DNA of 32,597 bases from Chitinophagaceae bacterium (GTDB taxonomy: Bacteria; Bacteroidota; Bacteroidia; Chitinophagales; Chitinophagaceae): positions 1 to 32,597 of the forward strand of contig CANJQU010000047.1 in NCBI GenBank assembly GCA_947476485.1. The letters run 5' to 3'. The position numbers and the translations under genes are program-made. The notes under the pieces were generated by a model. That model was given only the letters and a program-made list of their open reading frames with translations, made no database searches and had not been told where the DNA came from. Every line of letters starts with the position of its first letter. Position 1 is the stretch's first letter. This document shows positions 1 through 6,927 of the stretch, piece after piece.

Positions 1-88
1 ATAGCGGACGACCCGTTTTGAGTTGCTCCAAGGCTTTGTTCTTCACCTCTTCGTAGTCAAACTCAAAAGACTTACTCGGTTTTTTCAT
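1..88 (-). CDS. IS256-like transposase, N-terminal fragment (cut by window edge)
   Basis: Reading the minus strand from an ATG at 86-88 gives an open frame of 29 codons that runs off the left edge. It begins MKKPSKSFEFDYEEV and continues NKALEQLKTGRPL. A short basic start followed by F-x-F-D-Y-E-x-x-K-x-x-A and then a G-(K/R)-P-L stretch is how IS256/Mutator-type (DDE) transposases of Bacteroidota commonly begin; the next residues, outside the window, would normally read T-G-K-D-G. The start lies only two bases from a 44-bp near-palindrome that looks like the end of the element. The identification rests on 29 residues, so the family is probable rather than certain, and whether the transposase is intact cannot be seen. 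Confidence 0.6.
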   Translation of the reverse strand, partial: MKKPSKSFEFDYEEVKNKALEQLKTGRPL

Positions 89-90
89 AT

Positions 91-134
91 ACTGTGTTTT
101 TAAAGTTCCACCTATTTGTGGACTTTGACACAGT
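91..134. repeat. 44-bp imperfect palindrome at the IS end
   Basis: The left arm ACTGTGTTTTTAAAG (91-105) pairs with CTTTGACACAGT (123-134) with a few mismatches, and the inner parts TTCCAC and GTGGA also pair, leaving a short central loop. It probably holds the terminal inverted repeat of the element, and it could also fold or bind a protein just upstream of the transposase start. Confidence 0.6.
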
Positions 135-292
135 TTAATTTACAGCCTCCCCCGCCGGGCCCCCTCCTTCCGGAAATCAGCGGCAATCAGTGTACTGCTG
201 CCGAATGTACTTCTCTCGTGAAGAGATGCCCGCACTAGAACACGCAACGCCAGTGCAATAACATATACCCCCCTCAACCCCACCCCTTTAGC

Positions 293-466
293 TCAAAAGA
301 AATTTACATCATATCCAGCCCGCAGCACATCATCTGCAGTATACGCGATATCATAAAACTTCAATTTTTCCGCTTCAATATTCTGCACGAACTTTGGGCC
401 AAAAAAGGAAAAAATCAACGCGGAGAACTGAAAACGATATATGCTGAGGCCCCTCAGTGGTCTTGT
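293..466 (-). pseudogene. Possible C-terminal gene remnant, 57 codons
   Basis: On the minus strand a stop-to-stop frame of 57 codons ends in TGA at 293-295. It has no ATG. The last half (EAEKLKFYDIAYTADDVL, then RAGYDVNFF) has ordinary coding-like composition, and the final residues are alternating and aromatic, as at the end of outer-membrane beta-barrel proteins. I do not recognise the family. A second frame is open over part of the same DNA (375-494, 39 aa starting MKPRGYSLIN), so the reading is not unique. It could be debris of a gene broken by transposition next to the IS, or chance. Confidence 0.3.
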
Positions 467-639
467 TTATGAGGCTGTAGCCACGTGGTTTCATTGTTCA
501 GGTTAAACAGCAAGAGCTATCCACATGAGCAAAGAAAGCGCAGGTTTTGCGCAAGAATTCTGTGGATGCCCGGATTTAACTAACTGATACTCAACAAAAA
601 TGAAATTTTCAGCATTTTTTTTAAAAAAATTGCGCAATC

Positions 640-727
640 GACTGAAAACTGCAAACTGAAATGGGGCATGATTGGGGTACGAGACTTAACGGCCGACTGC
701 TAACTGTAAACTGAATGGGGTATGATG
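640..727. repeat. Diverged direct repeat (two 33-bp copies)
   Basis: Copies at 640-672 and 695-727 share the frame GACTG-nn-AACTG-n-AAACTGA, followed by ATGGGG-(C/T)-ATGAT, with about four differences. The first half of each copy is itself a short tandem of ACTGnAA units. A weaker ACTG-rich stretch (TAACTAACTGATACT) lies at about 577-591. There is no unique spacer pattern and no nearby cas gene. Confidence 0.6.
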
Positions 728-804
728 AGAAATTTATAATATCTACAATATATCAACCAAAACCAGCCATAGTAAAGCAATACAGCAGAATTACCCGCCA
801 AACA

Positions 805-850
805 AAATGCCCCATATAACCACTTTTTTTATTTACCCAATGGGGCATTT
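805..850. repeat. Inverted repeat with ATGCCCCAT/ATGGGGCAT arms
   Basis: AAATGCCCCAT at 805-815 is the exact reverse complement of ATGGGGCATTT at 840-850; a 24-base A/T-rich loop separates them. The same core, ATGGGG(C/T)AT, also occurs in the two direct-repeat copies upstream, giving four copies within about 190 bp. It could act as a second, weaker hairpin behind the minus-strand gene, or be a dispersed palindromic element. Confidence 0.6.
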
Positions 851-917
851 CTAAAAATAAAATAAAATCTATCTATGCCGATCCACCCCACCTGATTATT
901 TTCACGCCTGTTCGCAC

Positions 918-949
918 AAAAAAAAGGCAGCGGGATCGCTGCCTTTTTT
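918..949 (-). terminator. Rho-independent terminator of the T9SS cargo gene
   Basis: A perfect 7-bp stem GGCAGCG (926-932) / CGCTGCC (937-943) with a 4-base loop is flanked by eight A (918-925) and six T (944-949). It lies about 20 bases past the stop of the gene that ends at 969 and would work in both directions. Confidence 0.9.
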
Positions 950-968
950 CTACTATAATTATTAGATC

Positions 969-2333
969 TTAGTGAGCTATGGTTACCTGGCCAGTAGCAC
1001 GTTTGCCGTTAGATGTAACAGTGTACATGTAAACACCAGAAGGGATGTTTGCAGTGCTGATACCTACTTTACCATGAGAAACATTACTCATAGTTTCAGA
1101 AGCAACAACATGACCGGTTACGTCTGTAAGAGTGATAGTAACGTTCGAAACAGCATCCAGCTTGAAGCTAACTGCAGTTGAGTTAGAAGCTGGGTTTGGA
1201 ACCGCCTGTACGTCAGTTATAGTGCTCTTAACATTAGCAGTTCCAAGAGAAGAACCCTTTGTGTGGATATCCATAAATGGATACTGCAGCGAAGAAGCTC
1301 CGCCACCGGCAGTCCAGGCCCATTGTGGAACATATACATCACCCCAGCCATTCTCGTAGTTAGGCAGTGTTTTGTAAAGACCAGTGTTGTTGTCTGTTTT
1401 GCTGTATGGTCCGAAAACCGGGTTACCAGAAAGATCAGAGTAGAACGCGATAAGCGGGCGGAACATGTTGAAGTCATAAGTACCGGTGCTTGTAAATACT
1501 ACAGAACCGAAAGTGAATGAAGGATCACCGGTCTTAAAGCTAACGGTAACAGCCAGTACGTTACCAGCAGGTACGTTAGCTGGTGTAGACAGTTTAAACG
1601 CATGGTAATGAACGCCGCTCGAAAGTGTATCATACCAGTTCATGTTTGTGTTAGAACTTGGGTTGGTAGATATCGTGATGATATCTTCGTGGTAATTAGT
1701 ACCGCCACCACTGTTCCTTGCGCTGTCATAGATACAGTCAGGGAAGAATAATGAATCGGTAGAAGCCAGACCGTATTGAGAAAGGACGGTTGGGTTAGTG
1801 AAATAATATAATGCGATATCATCACCCGATGTTGAAGTTGAACCCCAGGTATAACCTACCCTAAGTGTATCAACAACACCCGTTTTTGCTGGGTTGATAC
1901 CATAGATACCATAAAGACCTATTGAGTCAACGGTGTATGCATCCGCTGCAGTGATATGCGGAGTAGGGAAATAATCGTTAAATCCGGAGAATGCCGGATC
2001 GAAGATATAGGCATAGGATACCATGGTATTGTGGAAAGTACCTGTGGTATACGCATCCTGTGAAGCTGTATCATTCCACAAATATGGAGCTGATGAAGCA
2101 GTGCTGTTGATCGGGCCACCCAACGTGATCAGCGTATCCATATAACCAACGTAGTTGTACCAACGGTCGCCAGCGGCAGTTGTTCTGTGCGTGTTGTGTT
2201 TAGCCGCAGAAACGCCAACTGGCTGATGTGGCTGGTTAACACGGGTAATCGAGGTATTGCTAGGCAGGAGTCCCTGAGCACCAGCAGACATGGCCATAGT
2301 ACCGGCAATTAAGAGTAAAGATAGTTTTTTCAT
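969..2333 (-). CDS. Secreted protein with type IX secretion C-terminal sorting domain
   Basis: A 454-residue protein with an N-terminal signal peptide (basic MKK, hydrophobic LSLLLIAGTMAMS, cleavage likely after SAGAQ at about residue 20). The last 75 to 80 residues form a typical Por secretion tail (T9SS type A): VQAVPNPASNSTAVSFKL, then a V-T-I-T-L-T-D-V-T-G-H-V strand pair, the P-S-G-V-Y-M-Y-T-V segment and a short end strand GQVTIAH. Such proteins are carried over the outer membrane by the Por/Gld machinery and have the tail removed. The middle (about 50-370) is rich in Ser, Thr, Tyr, Gly and Asn and looks like beta-sandwich extracellular protein, but I recognise no catalytic domain there. 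It is a single-gene unit: a strong terminator follows it and the divergent neighbour is proline dehydrogenase. Adhesin, surface-layer or matrix roles are possible but not shown. Confidence 0.85.
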   Translation of the reverse strand: MKKLSLLLIAGTMAMSAGAQGLLPSNTSITRVNQPHQPVGVSAAKHNTHRTTAAGDRWYNYVGYMDTLITLGGPINSTASSAPYLWNDTASQDAYTTGTFHNTMVSYAYIFDPAFSGFNDYFPTPHITAADAYTVDSIGLYGIYGINPAKTGVVDTLRVGYTWGSTSTSGDDIALYYFTNPTVLSQYGLASTDSLFFPDCIYDSARNSGGGTNYHEDIITISTNPSSNTNMNWYDTLSSGVHYHAFKLSTPANVPAGNVLAVTVSFKTGDPSFTFGSVVFTSTGTYDFNMFRPLIAFYSDLSGNPVFGPYSKTDNNTGLYKTLPNYENGWGDVYVPQWAWTAGGGASSLQYPFMDIHTKGSSLGTANVKSTITDVQAVPNPASNSTAVSFKLDAVSNVTITLTDVTGHVVASETMSNVSHGKVGISTANIPSGVYMYTVTSNGKRATGQVTIAH

Positions 2334-2367
2334 TTTTTTAGATTTTTAAGATAATAAATGGTTCGCG

Positions 2368-2375
2368 TAAAGGTA
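2368..2375 (-). promoter_or_regulatory. Possible -7 box of the T9SS cargo gene
   Basis: TACCTTTA on the minus strand, 35 bases before the ATG, differs at one position from the Bacteroidota consensus TAnnTTTG. Upstream is T-rich, but no clear TTTG -33 box is present at the right distance, so this is a weak call. Confidence 0.4.
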
Positions 2376-2559
2376 CAGCGTTTTATCAATTAAAAAACCA
2401 CTTTTTCTAAAAAAAATTGTTGGTAATATCACATTTAATAAAATAGCATCTGTTTAATGCCATTGGTGGATTAAGCCGTGGTATGTAATATGCAATTAAA
2501 AGCAATGAGCAATGCAGCAATAAATTTACCGGCTTTAATATTCAGAATCTAATTGGCAT

Positions 2560-2567
2560 TACCTTTG
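2560..2567 (+). promoter_or_regulatory. Promoter -7 box (TACCTTTG) of proline dehydrogenase
   Basis: TACCTTTG matches the Bacteroidota -7 consensus TAnnTTTG exactly and ends 24 bases before the ATG at 2592. The upstream half is not clear (GCTTTAA at 2531-2537 is the nearest T-rich match). The box lies downstream of the alternative TTG codon at 2553, which argues that translation starts at 2592. Confidence 0.55.
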
Positions 2568-2591
2568 CCGCAATTGATACCCGCAATAGCT

Positions 2592-3758
2592 ATGCTTCCA
2601 GAATTTGACAATACCGAAGTAGCCTTCCAGTACCGCAGCAACAAAGAACTAAAACATGCCCGTTTCCTGTTTACGTCAATGAGCTCACCCATGCTCACCA
2701 ATGTGGGCATTAAAATGACGAAACTGGCTTTATCCCTGCATCTCCCGGTAAAGAGTATCATAAAAAGCACCCTTTTCGACCACTTTTGCGGCGGGGAAAC
2801 TATGGAAGATGCAGCTAAGACGGCGGCGGTTATAGGCAAGTACGGTATCAACACCATACTTGATTATGGGGTGGAGGGAAAAGAGAGTGAGCAGGATTTT
2901 GATAACGCAGTGCCTGAATTCATAAAGGCAATAAAATATGCAGCGTCCGGTAAAAATATACCCTTCATCAGCCTTAAGGTTACCGGCTTCGCCTACTTTT
3001 CGCTATTGGAAAAGATACATGCGCAGGCGCCACTCACCGCAGACGAAGAAGCCGCATGGAAACGCGTTTACAACCGGATTAATGAAGTTTGCCGCGCAGC
3101 ATCGGAAAATGACATTATGGTGCTGGTAGACGCAGAAGAAAGCTGGATACAGAAACCGGTAGATGATCTGACCGATAAAATGATGGAGCTGTACAATAAG
3201 TCAAAAGCCATCGTTTTCAATACATTTCAGTTGTACCGGCACGACAGGCTTGTGTTTCTTAAAGAGTCATACAAGGTTGCAAAGGCAAAAGGATACCAGC
3301 TTGGGGCTAAACTGGTGCGCGGCGCGTATATGGAAAAGGAGCGCGCACGGGCAGCCGAAAAAGGATACCCATCCCCCATACAGACGGATAAAGCGGCCAC
3401 CGATAAAGACTATGATGCAGCTACGCTGTTCTGCCTGGAGCATTTAGATGATCTGTCGTTATTTATTGGCACGCATAATGAGGCAAGCTGCCTGAAAGCC
3501 GCCAAATATATGCTGGATAATAATGTTCCTGTAAACACCGAAAAAGTATTCTTCTCACAGCTTTATGGCATGAGCGATAATATTTCCTTCAACCTGGCAC
3601 ATGAAGGCTATCATGTAGCGAAGTACCTGCCCTACGGACCAGTGAAAGACGTGATCCCATACCTGATGCGCCGGGCGCAGGAAAACACCTCGGTTGCCGG
3701 GCAAACGGGCCGCGAGCTTTCACTGATAAACAAGGAGATCAAAAGAAGGGGTATCTGA
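2592..3758 (+). CDS. Proline dehydrogenase (monofunctional)
   Basis: FAD-dependent oxidation of L-proline to pyrroline-5-carboxylate, the first step of proline catabolism, feeding electrons to the respiratory quinones. The 388-residue protein has the size of the stand-alone enzyme rather than bifunctional PutA. The start FDNTEVAFQYRSNKELKHA matches the usual beginning of the Bacteroidota enzyme. The C-terminal hallmark Y-L-M-R-R-A-Q-E-N, whose arginines bind the proline carboxylate in this family, is present and followed by TSVAGQTGRE; GAKLVRGAYMEKER is the conserved strand of the barrel. An upstream in-frame TTG at 2553 would add 13 residues, but it lies before the -7 box, so I chose ATG 2592. 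No P5C dehydrogenase gene is adjacent. It runs convergent to the polysaccharide cluster with a 55-bp gap and no obvious hairpin. Confidence 0.93.
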   Translation: MLPEFDNTEVAFQYRSNKELKHARFLFTSMSSPMLTNVGIKMTKLALSLHLPVKSIIKSTLFDHFCGGETMEDAAKTAAVIGKYGINTILDYGVEGKESEQDFDNAVPEFIKAIKYAASGKNIPFISLKVTGFAYFSLLEKIHAQAPLTADEEAAWKRVYNRINEVCRAASENDIMVLVDAEESWIQKPVDDLTDKMMELYNKSKAIVFNTFQLYRHDRLVFLKESYKVAKAKGYQLGAKLVRGAYMEKERARAAEKGYPSPIQTDKAATDKDYDAATLFCLEHLDDLSLFIGTHNEASCLKAAKYMLDNNVPVNTEKVFFSQLYGMSDNISFNLAHEGYHVAKYLPYGPVKDVIPYLMRRAQENTSVAGQTGRELSLINKEIKRRGI

Positions 3759-3813
3759 AGTTAAAAGGGGCCGTGCCGGAAAAGTAGAACTAAGCTAATA
3801 CCGGGCAATATAC

Positions 3814-5019
3814 CTATTCGCCAATGTTCCTAAGTGACTTGATCTGCCATGGCCAGAACATATTTGCTGTAACAAGGCCCCGCGCGAATTTTCTTTCCAC
3901 AAAATGGAACAGCAGCATGGCGACAAAAAGTGCGGCAGGCAGCCCTATCCCACGGGTAAGAATTGCATACAAAGTGGTCCGGCTTGGGATGAAACGGGAT
4001 ATAACATTGTCAACAAGATAGAATACCGAAAAGTGAACAACAAACAGAGAATAAGACCGCTCGCCCAGCCATAACATAAATGGCTTGCTCAGAATATCTC
4101 TTAATGCCTTCACATTGAAAGCAAATACGATGAGTCCCCCAAAGATGAGCCCGTAGCCGGAATGGAGAAAAAACGGGGGATAGTTCTGTGCGGAAAGCCA
4201 GGCGCCCAATTGCGTGGATGGCACAAATACCGAAGGATAATTGGCCGAACAAAAAACCAGGAACGCTCCCGATAGAAAAAATATCCATCCGTGCTTCAGA
4301 TCAAAATCCTTAGCTGCTATCAGTACGCCCATCATAAAACAAACAGGGTACTCTACAAACCTGCCGATATTAAGCACGATATAGGTGAAGGAATAAAGTA
4401 CGGAATACCAACCGCTGACAAATATCATCAGGAGCACAGTAAGCACTACCCCACTGAAAATAGCCAGGAAAAGCCTGCCATCAGTGAGCTTAGCCCTTTT
4501 AGGGTATAGGAAAACAACCACGGGAACTATAAGATAGAACAATATCTCGGTACCCAGGCTCCACCAGGCAAGGTTGTAATAGTTGCCATCAAGGTTGATG
4601 ATCGGCATCTCGTGTATGATCTCGCTCCAGGAGAACTTCATATTCATTCCCCCGGTTGCGTTATACCATGTGGGATAAGTGTTCATGAACCATATGACCA
4701 GGGCAGCGAAAAGCAGCGCCACAAAGTATGGCGGGTAAATACGCCAGAACCGGCGCCTGAAGTATTCCAGCACTTTGAATTCCCGCTGCTTTCTTAAGTA
4801 AGGGCGCAGTAACACAACACCACTGAGCACGAAGAAAAGGTCAACACCATATCCATCAATATAATTAAATATTGACCCCAGAATATGCATGTTCGATTTG
4901 TCTGACAGCTTGATAATGTTAGAAGCAAAAGCATGGAGGATAACCACCATCGACGCTGCAACCGCCCTTAACCCATCTAAAAAATGAAACCTTACCGGTT
5001 TCTCCGAAGTTACATTCAT
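3814..5019 (-). CDS. Acyltransferase family 3 (OafA-like) membrane protein
   Basis: Integral membrane O-acyltransferase that, in this family, transfers acetyl or other short acyl groups to sugars of surface polysaccharides. The 401-residue protein has the standard N-terminus FHFLDGLRAVAASMVVILHA with the conserved arginine and catalytic histidine, then Y-G-V-D-L-F-F-V-L-S-G, then RRFWRIYPPY, all signature pieces of the acyltransferase_3 domain. About ten hydrophobic segments fill the rest. There is no fused SGNH domain. It is the last gene of the minus-strand cluster, 64 bp after the aminotransferase, and fits a role in decorating the product of the cluster; the acyl group and target sugar cannot be read from sequence. 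Confidence 0.9.
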   Translation of the reverse strand: MNVTSEKPVRFHFLDGLRAVAASMVVILHAFASNIIKLSDKSNMHILGSIFNYIDGYGVDLFFVLSGVVLLRPYLRKQREFKVLEYFRRRFWRIYPPYFVALLFAALVIWFMNTYPTWYNATGGMNMKFSWSEIIHEMPIINLDGNYYNLAWWSLGTEILFYLIVPVVVFLYPKRAKLTDGRLFLAIFSGVVLTVLLMIFVSGWYSVLYSFTYIVLNIGRFVEYPVCFMMGVLIAAKDFDLKHGWIFFLSGAFLVFCSANYPSVFVPSTQLGAWLSAQNYPPFFLHSGYGLIFGGLIVFAFNVKALRDILSKPFMLWLGERSYSLFVVHFSVFYLVDNVISRFIPSRTTLYAILTRGIGLPAALFVAMLLFHFVERKFARGLVTANMFWPWQIKSLRNIGE

Positions 5020-5083
5020 GAATTACTTATGCTCAAAACTGGTGATCATTCAAGTAGTGAAGGAGGTCAGATCAAAATGAGGG

Positions 5084-6214
5084 TCACCGCATGACCTCAT
5101 CGAAGACCGCAAATATCCTAAACAAATCATCACTTTCCAAATTAGAGCCTGAGGGCAGGCAGAGCCCGTTTTCAAACAGTTTCTCTGCGGTCCCGTCACC
5201 GTAAAAAGGATACTGTTCAAATACCGGCTGCATGTGCATTGGTTTCCAAAGCGGACGGGACTCAATATTTTCCTTTTCTAATGCAAGACGGAGGTCTTCC
5301 CTGGTAAACCCTGCTTCGGCCGGATCGATCAAAAGTGTAGTGAGCCACCTGTTGCTGAAATACCAGAAGGGTTCTTCGAGAAAATGAATGCCTTTCTTAC
5401 CATTTAGTTTTTCAAAGTATTTCGAGAATATTTCCCGGCGCTTCTCGATCCTGCTGGCGAGCACTTCCATTTGTCCCCGGCCTATACCGGCCACAACATT
5501 ACTCATGCGGTAGTTGTACCCGATCTTGGAATGCTGGTAGTGCGGCGCCTCATCGCGCGCCTGGGTAGCAAGGAACCTGGCATCTTTTACGATAGATTCG
5601 TTGCAGGAGACCAGTGCGCCACCACCGGAGGTTGTTATTATCTTGTTCCCGTTGAAAGACAGTATTCCAATATCGCCAAACGTGCCGCACTTGCGGCCAT
5701 CTATAGAAGAGCCCAATGCCTCTGCGGCATCCTCCAGGATGGGTATCCGGTAGTGGGCCGATATAACTTTGAGCGCACCCATTTTCGCCGGCATACCATA
5801 CAGGTGCACAGGTATTATAGCCTTAGGCTTTTTCCCTTTGGCTATACGGTCTTTGATCGCCTCTTCCAGCAATACCGGCGACATATTCCAGGTATCCTTC
5901 TCGCTATCTACAAATATGGGGGTTGCACCTACATAGGTGATCGGGTTAGCCGTGGCAGAAAAGGTCATGCTCTGGCACAACACTTCGTCGCCCGCCTTAA
6001 CACCAAGCAGCACAAGCCCGAGATGCAGCGCCGCGGTGCCTGAGCTTAACGCGGCTACATGGCTATCCTGGCCCAGAAAAAGCTCGATGTCCTTTTCAAA
6101 CCCATTCACGTTTGGGCCGAGCGGGGCTATCCAATTGCTCGCAAACGCATCTTTTACATATTGTTCTTCTGTACCGCCCATATGCGGAGAAGACAGCCAT
6201 ATCTTTGGTTTCAT
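5084..6214 (-). CDS. DegT/DnrJ/EryC1/StrS (PglE-like) sugar aminotransferase
   Basis: PLP-dependent aminotransferase of nucleotide-linked 4-keto sugars, making a 4-amino sugar with glutamate as the usual donor. In the 376-residue protein the PLP-binding parts are visible: ALSSGTAALHLGL (about 55-67), E-D-A-A-E-A-L-G-S with the cofactor aspartate at about 162, and SFNGNKIITTSGGG with the Schiff-base lysine at about 191. The start MKPKIWLSSPHMGGTEEQYV resembles PglE-type enzymes of the bacillosamine pathway. Its ATG overlaps the stop of the acetyltransferase gene (ATGA), as expected for the pair that makes N-acetylated 4-amino sugars. The partner 4,6-dehydratase (PglF/FlaA1 type) is not in the window. 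The assignment to bacillosamine itself is inference; related 4-amino sugars are possible. Confidence 0.9.
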   Translation of the reverse strand: MKPKIWLSSPHMGGTEEQYVKDAFASNWIAPLGPNVNGFEKDIELFLGQDSHVAALSSGTAALHLGLVLLGVKAGDEVLCQSMTFSATANPITYVGATPIFVDSEKDTWNMSPVLLEEAIKDRIAKGKKPKAIIPVHLYGMPAKMGALKVISAHYRIPILEDAAEALGSSIDGRKCGTFGDIGILSFNGNKIITTSGGGALVSCNESIVKDARFLATQARDEAPHYQHSKIGYNYRMSNVVAGIGRGQMEVLASRIEKRREIFSKYFEKLNGKKGIHFLEEPFWYFSNRWLTTLLIDPAEAGFTREDLRLALEKENIESRPLWKPMHMQPVFEQYPFYGDGTAEKLFENGLCLPSGSNLESDDLFRIFAVFDEVMR

Positions 6215-6822
6215 CGTTCGCTCTCTTTTACTTTTATGATCCGGGCAGGGTTGCCAACTGCCGTGGCATGGTCGGGTATGTCTTTAATAATCACCGCACC
6301 TGCGCCTATTGTACACCATTTGCCTATTCTGATTCCCTGTATCACTGTTGCCCCTGCACCTACGTGGGTGCCCTCGCCTACCTGCACATCGCCACTTAAT
6401 GTTGCATTTGGAGATATGTGGGCATAATCCTGGATCACACAATCATGATCTATTGATGCGCAGGTGTTAATTATACAATGCTTACCGATGGCGGTATCTG
6501 CATTAACTACCGCCCCGGCCATAACTACTGTTCCGTCCCCTATCGTTGTTCGTTTGGATATAAATGCCGCAGCATGGATTGCTTTTCCGAATGACACTGT
6601 ACCGTTCAGCCGTTCTGCAACCTTTTTACGGGTAGCGTTAACACCTATACTGATCACCATTTCATCGTTTACTATCTCACCTGCCGGCAACGGGCGTTTA
6701 ACAGGATATTCCCAAACGGGTACCCGATCAGCATCGTCCCACATCTCAATGTGTGGTGTGTTGACGCTCTCCAGTATTTCGATGATCACCTTTCCATGCC
6801 CGCTGGCTCCGTAAACGATCAT
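6211..6822 (-). CDS. PglD/NeuD-like sugar O- or N-acetyltransferase
   Basis: A 203-residue acetyl-CoA-dependent transferase. The N-terminal Rossmann-like part starts MIVYGASGHGKVIIEIL, which binds the nucleotide sugar in PglD. From about residue 85 a left-handed beta-helix of hexapeptide repeats follows (IGDGTVV, IGKHCII, VGEGTHV, IGKWCTI). The catalytic-base histidine lies in SIDHDC (about residue 126), as in PglD, and NPARIIK closes the helix. Together with the overlapping aminotransferase it would N-acetylate a UDP-4-amino sugar. NeuD-type O-acetyltransferases share the fold, so the exact acceptor is open. A good promoter lies just upstream, so the gene can be transcribed apart from the genes before it. 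Confidence 0.88.
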   Translation of the reverse strand: MIVYGASGHGKVIIEILESVNTPHIEMWDDADRVPVWEYPVKRPLPAGEIVNDEMVISIGVNATRKKVAERLNGTVSFGKAIHAAAFISKRTTIGDGTVVMAGAVVNADTAIGKHCIINTCASIDHDCVIQDYAHISPNATLSGDVQVGEGTHVGAGATVIQGIRIGKWCTIGAGAVIIKDIPDHATAVGNPARIIKVKESER

Positions 6823-6856
6823 ATAGTTAGTTCAAAAGTAAACCTACGTATTGCAG

Positions 6857-6887
6857 CAAAGATAAGTATTGATACAAGTAAACAAAA
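6857..6887 (-). promoter_or_regulatory. Internal promoter before pglD-like gene
   Basis: On the minus strand TTTTG (6883-6887) and TATCTTTG (6857-6864) are 18 bases apart, which fits the Bacteroidota promoter pattern (TTTG, 17 to 23 bases, TAnnTTTG). It lies in the 105-bp gap between the phosphoglycosyl transferase and the acetyltransferase, with its -7 box 34 bases before the ATG. It would let the last three genes of the cluster be expressed separately. Confidence 0.65.
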
Positions 6888-6927
6888 GGTACAAAAAGCT
6901 TATGGACGCTGCCCGTTTCAAAATCAT

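Larger units (their letters stand above)
1..134 (-). mobile_element. End of an IS256-like insertion sequence
   Basis: The transposase start (86-88) is followed outward by an imperfect palindrome at 91-134, whose arms begin ACTGTGT and end ACACAGT, with inner arms TTCCAC and GTGGA. In IS256-type elements the terminal inverted repeat lies just outside the transposase start and often contains a GACACAG-like end, so 123-134 is the likely tip. The exact boundary is uncertain because only one end is visible; no target-site duplication can be tested. Confidence 0.5.
135..968. other. 834-bp stretch without an intact gene
   Basis: No long open frame is convincing here. Four things can be seen: a 57-codon minus-strand open stretch at 293-466 that reads like the C-terminal end of a protein, a diverged direct repeat at 640-727, an inverted repeat built on ATGCCCCAT/ATGGGGCAT at 805-850, and a strong terminator at 918-949 that serves the next gene on the minus strand. 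The remainder (for example 135-290 and 500-640) is C-rich or A/T-rich and shows no recognisable signal. Confidence 0.6.

Noticed and set aside
444-457. CTGAGGCCCCTCAG palindrome as a terminator
   Set aside because: The stem is only 5 to 6 bp and is not followed by a T-run; no gene ends there with confidence.
375-494. Small ORF of 39 aa (MKPRGYSLIN...) as a real gene
   Set aside because: It overlaps a more coding-like frame, has no promoter or ribosome binding site that I can see, and no recognised family.
577-727. ACTG-rich repeats as a CRISPR array
   Set aside because: Only two diverged long copies, with internal 7-base units and no regular spacers; no cas genes in the window.
3759-3813. 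Terminator between proline dehydrogenase and the acyltransferase
   Set aside because: The 55-bp gap contains only short G/C-rich bits (GGGGCCGTGCCGG) without a proper stem and T-run.
5471-6043. 190-aa open frame on the plus strand within the aminotransferase gene
   Set aside because: It is antisense to a clearly conserved enzyme and shows no recognisable motif; other antisense frames such as 6751-7536 were dropped for the same reason.
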